Assembly: GCA_029204225.1 (NCBI GenBank)
Contig: CM055113.1
Span: forward strand, 6,046,647-6,110,646
DNA from: Diphasiastrum complanatum
Lineage: Eukaryota > Streptophyta > Lycopodiopsida > Lycopodiales > Lycopodiaceae
Reading direction: 5' to 3'
DNA length: 64,000 nt
Below, piece after piece: positions 60,438 to 64,000 of the stretch. Position numbers and translations under genes: made by a program. The notes below the pieces were generated by a model that made no database searches, was not told the DNA's origin, and saw only the letters and a program-made list of their open reading frames with translations. The stretch's first letter is position 1. Each line of letters opens with the position of its first letter.

Positions 60438-60755
60438 ACCCTAAGCCTAAGCCTAAGCCGCACACACACACACACACCCTCCGTAGATGGCACACACACA
60501 TACACACGCACACAACACGCATACACACACACACACAACACGCATACACATACACACACACACACACACCCTCCATACACACATGGCACACACACAACAC
60601 ACACATATAGCACATGCACATACACACAGTCGCGCGTGCGCACTCACACACACAACGTCATTAGGGCACGCACACACGAATGCACGCACGTGCGCACATC
60701 CGCCATCGACGCACGTCTGCCATTGCCCATCAACGACGGGCACAAGCAACTAGTA

Positions 60756-60789
<34 letters not shown>

Positions 60790-60800
60790 TGTACGTACGT
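60208..60800. repeat. CA-rich simple-sequence tract with telomere-like motifs
   Basis: Long imperfect (CA)n and CACG-rich DNA. Near 60,372 lie two to three CCCTAAA units, and near 60,440 three CCTAAG units, inside the tract. A (GT)n run lies at 60,754-60,790. The Cys/Val-rich and His/Thr-rich open frames here are repeat artefacts. Confidence 0.85.
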
Positions 60801-60804
60801 GGCG

Positions 60805-60828
60805 GACGTATCTGAAGATCCATAAACG
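60805..60828 (+). repeat. Left half of a 24-bp perfect inverted repeat around exon 1
   Basis: GACGTATCTGAAGATCCATA... at 60,805-60,828 is the exact reverse complement of 61,411-61,434. The pair brackets the promoter and first exon of the small basic protein gene, 582 bp apart. Confidence 0.85.
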
Positions 60829-61064
60829 ATAGTGGACACGTGACGTTACATCATTCGTTGAGAACATGCAGATTATGTGCCGTGCAAACAAATTTAAATC
60901 TTGACCGACTATCTCTCTTTTGCTACGTCAGGTATAGGTATCGTTCATGCAACGGTAAGCTACAACCTTGCAGCTAGGTTCTGAGTAGCCCACATCTTCA
61001 TGAACGATACCTCATGAAGGATACCTCGTCCATAATAAACGACATAGGGAGGCATAGAGAGAAG

Positions 61065-61073
61065 TAGGGTTTA
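61065..61073 (+). promoter_or_regulatory. Telo-box
   Basis: TAGGGTTTA, reverse complement of the AAACCCTA telo-box, 35 bp upstream of the ATG at 61,108. Telo-boxes are common in promoters of plant ribosomal protein, translation and ribosome-biogenesis genes, which fits a basic nucleolar-type product. Confidence 0.65.
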
Positions 61074-61107
61074 ACGGAAACGGCAAGGGAGCAGCGCTTC
61101 TGCAGCG

Positions 61108-61231
61108 ATGGCGAAGCAGAGGAAGAAGAATAAGAAGAGCAGCAGCGGCAGAAATGGAGTCGCCGCTATGGATATTTCCTCGCCGTCTCCATCACAAGCC
61201 TCCACCGCAGTTGCTCCGCCTCGTCCTCAAG
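61108..61231 (+). CDS. Exon 1 of a small basic, probably nucleolar protein
   Basis: The ATG at 61,108 starts MAKQRKKNKKSSSGRNGVAA, then MDISSPSPSQASTAVAPPRP and Q, with one extra base before the donor CAAG|GTTTTG. The Lys/Arg-rich N terminus and AAMD motif resemble small plant proteins of the AAMDTSE type. The phase-1 end fits exon 2 at 18,865-18,778 on minus exactly, and with exon 3 would give a 122-residue protein. Those exons are on the other inverted copy. On this copy exons 2 and 3 should lie beyond the right edge, about 1.97 and 2.35 kb further on if the arms are collinear. The telo-box and AGGGAGCAGCG-type leader support a real 5' end. Confidence 0.7.
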
Positions 61232-62548
61232 GTTTTGTTTCCTCTATTCCCCGGTTTGATATTTGAGTAGAATGAACACCTTATGTGCATCATCATGCCT
61301 CTGCTGCGGACATGTAATAGAGTTTGTACAAGAACATGAGATGGAAGGACCTCAGAACCCTTCAGATGCTCTTTTTTCATCTTTTCTTCGCCTTATTCGG
61401 GCTTAGGGTTCGTTTATGGATCTTCAGATACGTCAGGCCGTGAGGTTAGCAAATGGCCTCTCTGGAATGCTTAAATTCAACAAATACAGATGCTTGTGGC
61501 TATTACCGTATATGTGAGATTCATCCATCAGGGTGCTGTGGAGCGATCAAAACTACAGAAGCTTAGAAGCTAGTAACGGAGCCAGGTCACAAAGATGATG
61601 ATGCTAGCGGGCAGAAAACAACAAGAAAATCTGCATTAACCAAAAAAAATGAAAATTGACAGATTGTTGCAGGCACATTAACCTGTCAAACTGCATGCAG
61701 TAAAAAAACGATTCTGCAGTCGTATCAAAGAACTGCAGTAAATTATTCATGTATTACTCCTTTGTACAAGTAGCTTTTTCATCATGATCTTAGTCCACAA
61801 AAATGGAAATCTGCTTTGAATTGGTGGAAACTCAAATCTCTAATAACGAGCAGACTCTAAACTCAAGTGGAACATAGTATATATAACCAATAATTGATAA
61901 ATCTACAATGAAACAATCTATTGAAACTCTTGAAATAACTTGAGACCACCGAACAAAGCCAGTAGCTCAAATACTATTGTTGGAACAGCCGTTCATGTAG
62001 AACATGCTTTGATAAGAGCATTGAGAAATTTCATGGAGAACCGGCTCTAATGCCACTGTTGGGAAGAAGTAGATGTAGGAAGTGGAAGGTCGACTCAGGC
62101 TCAAATACCATTGTTGGAATAGTAAGATACAAATGATACTCTGATATCATTGGAGTAATGAAAGTTCTCCCCAGATAAACTTTGTGTTTGGGATCGTTCA
62201 TAAATGCAAATTGTCTGCATCGGAATCAAGAGCTATTTTATTATCGTTTACGCACTAGAGTGCTTTGATTTGCTATGTGCCATACTATGTAGAGTTTTAG
62301 ATATAGTCTACTTGAAAAGAATCAGAGAATGTGCAGTACACCATATTTACACAAGGTATAGTAGATTGTTGTGATGAGACTTATGACTGAGGGTTATGTA
62401 GAATATAGGAGACGTATATGACTAAAATGTAGATTTGAAGAGAACATGTTGAATAGAATGTGACTATCTATCTGAAGGCACTCATAGCCTAGAGATGAAC
62501 GAGTGCAGTGTTAGTAGTCTTGAATCTCAAGAATGCGCTCTCAAGCGC
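61232..62548. other. Intron 1 sequence with LTR-boundary relics
   Basis: No exon recognised. On minus, three PBS-plus-LTR-start motifs occur. They are PBS-like at 62,044-62,055 before TGTTGGGAAG (62,057), 62,099-62,110 before TGTTGGAAT (62,112) and 61,965-61,976 before TGTTGGAAC (61,978). Sequence right of each would be LTR on minus, but the LTR bodies are not clear. The right half of the 24-bp inverted repeat is at 61,411-61,434. Confidence 0.5.
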
Positions 62549-64000
62549 TGAGGCACTGTACTTGGCTCATAGTATGGTTTGGATGATATTTGCTCTTTCA
62601 AGAAAAGCTTGGATGCATCATAAATCACTCTAAACTAAAGTTCAGAGTTATTGTGAATCATTATAATTTTATGCAAGAATCATTCTGCACAAAGTTTGAA
62701 TTACTTGTGGTTTATTATCAAGACATGATCACTCTAAATAGAGCTATTGCTGAAACACATGTGACAAACATTCATGATACTTAGAATCTGAAGTAATTGC
62801 ATGAATGTAAGGAACTGAAATAACAAAACAGATATATCAGAACATAGAGAACTAGTGTCTGAGGTGTCATAGACCACCATGATCTGAATCAACGTAGTCT
62901 AATGTAGCCTAATGCTGATCATTCATTCTACCGAGAACTGAACTACTTAGAAGCTTTAAACCATAGATAATAATTTGCAAATAAGAGTGATAGCAAATAT
63001 CTTTATGCAAATTATTGCTACAAAGAATTACGTCACAACAAATTGCAATGAATCACTAATGAATAGAACCATTAGCTACTATGAAATCACTATAGAGAGC
63101 ATGAATATACAGCAGGTATGTGCACTCTTGGAAGAGTGTTTGCACCCCTTATAGGAAGCATTGACAACCTATATCATAGAACCAACGGTTCTTGGAGCCG
63201 TGGGTCCCAAGAACCGTTGGGTGAACCGTACCATGGTTCATGAACCGTGGTATGGTTCTTGTTATTGATTAATTAATTATTAATATTTAAAATCCTATTT
63301 GTCTGCTGCCTTCGATGCCACAGCGCCTTCGATGCCATAGCGGTTGATAAGAACTTGATAACCCCCCCAATGGTGTTCTCATCAAGCTCAGGCAGAACCT
63401 CACGAGCGAAAAACTGAGTTCCTGCCAGTGATGCGGCATGATGCTGATTCACTACACTCACAGACGGACGATCCTGCTGCTTTGGCTACGATCATGTCAT
63501 GCAAATTCGAGAATCCATTTCACATGACTTCTTCGCCTTAGGCATTCCATCAGAGGAAGGATTCCGCCCGCTGACTTTCCGCTGAAGGATTTCGCTGCAT
63601 GACTTCACATGTCTTCGCCTTATGCATTCCATCAGACTCCAGAGGAAGGATTCCACCCGCTGACTTTCCGTGAATTAATTCCACTGACTTTCCGCTGAAT
63701 TAATTCCACTGATTCCACTGCATGACTTCCCGCTGACTTCCCACACAATAATATATAAAAAATAATTAATTAATAATTACACGCGGCTCATCACGGTTCT
63801 GGCAAAAAAAATTGAGAACCGTACGGTTCTCAGAACCGTGGTGAACCGCCCACGGTTCATTAATTCTATGACCTATATATATATAAGAATGGTAACTAGT
63901 TTACATTACAAGAAATTGTTATTAGCTAACAGCACTTTTCCTTTTAACAATTTCTTCGGGCTCCAATTGCTCAAATTTGAATTCGTTCGAACCTCTTCAA
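62549..64000. repeat. Inverted-repeat arm B, inner block (partner 20,838-21,408)
   Basis: Reverse complement of arm A inner block from CTGAGGCACTGTACTTGGCT to the window edge, with a 696-bp transposon inserted at 63,175. Base 64,000 corresponds to about 20,838, so the duplication extends beyond the window. Confidence 0.9.
63175..63870. mobile_element. Non-autonomous hAT-type transposon (696 bp) with perfect 8-bp target duplication
   Basis: ACCTATAT occurs on both sides (63,167-63,174 and 63,871-63,878) and only once at the empty site in arm A (about 20,960, CCTCTATATA on the other strand). The terminal inverted repeats begin CATAGAA on both ends. Both subterminal regions are packed with GAACCGT/ACGGTTC motifs in both orientations, as in hAT transposase binding regions. 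No transposase is encoded. A 62-codon minus-strand frame (63,461-63,273, MSVVNQHHAASLAGTQFF) has no known family. The insertion postdates the inverted duplication or occurred in one arm only. Confidence 0.88.

Overview
This is plant nuclear DNA from a large, repeat-rich genome. The evidence is: spliced genes with GT-AG introns, a plant 1-Cys peroxiredoxin, a plant-specific EAR-motif repressor of the AFP/NINJA family, a telo-box promoter element, and many decayed Ty1/copia and Ty3/gypsy retrotransposons with initiator-Met-tRNA-type primer binding sites. No organelle, bacterial or CRISPR signal was seen. The lineage cannot be fixed from the sequence; the divergent peroxiredoxin and the unusually long AFP/NINJA protein would fit a non-flowering land plant, but that is inference.

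Layout. 0-5 kb: decayed Ty3/gypsy material. 5.3-6.45 kb: a four-copy ~93-bp leader repeat and an uninterrupted 1-Cys peroxiredoxin gene. 9-15.2 kb: a copia 5' end fused to a minus-strand gypsy gag-protease element with its LTR. 18.5-21.9 kb (minus): exons 2 and 3 of a small basic protein gene, then an inverted-repeat arm. 22.3-27.4 kb: a rearranged copia element in which two pol segments are fused head to tail. 27.4-28.2 kb: one arm of an inverted repeat whose partner is at 54.8-55.6 kb. 29.9-32.8 kb: LTR and copia wreckage. 35.2-39.7 kb: a cluster of G-box and CE3-like motifs, a leader minisatellite and a two-exon AFP/NINJA-like gene of 721 codons. 41.8-47.9 kb: gypsy integrase, an LTR with PBS and a second gypsy gag-protease copy. 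49.1-50.4 kb: a ~25-unit minisatellite and a decayed tRNA-Asp-derived tandem array. 50.6-53.5 kb: a minus-strand copia element. 53.5-55 kb: a broken multi-exon gene of unknown family. 56.2-59.5 kb: local segmental duplications. 59.8-64 kb: the second arm of the 20.8-21.9 kb repeat, inverted, carrying exon 1 of the same small basic protein and a 696-bp hAT-type element with perfect 8-bp target duplications.

Three host genes look usable: the peroxiredoxin, the AFP/NINJA-like repressor, and the small basic protein gene. The last is divided between two inverted copies: exon 1 at 61.1 kb on plus, exons 2-3 at 18.5-18.9 kb on minus, with matching intron phase and shared flanking sequence in the same transcriptional order. 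Both the peroxiredoxin family and the AFP family are linked to seed, spore or abscisic acid responses, and the AFP-like gene has an ABRE-rich upstream region. A functional link between the two is only a possibility.
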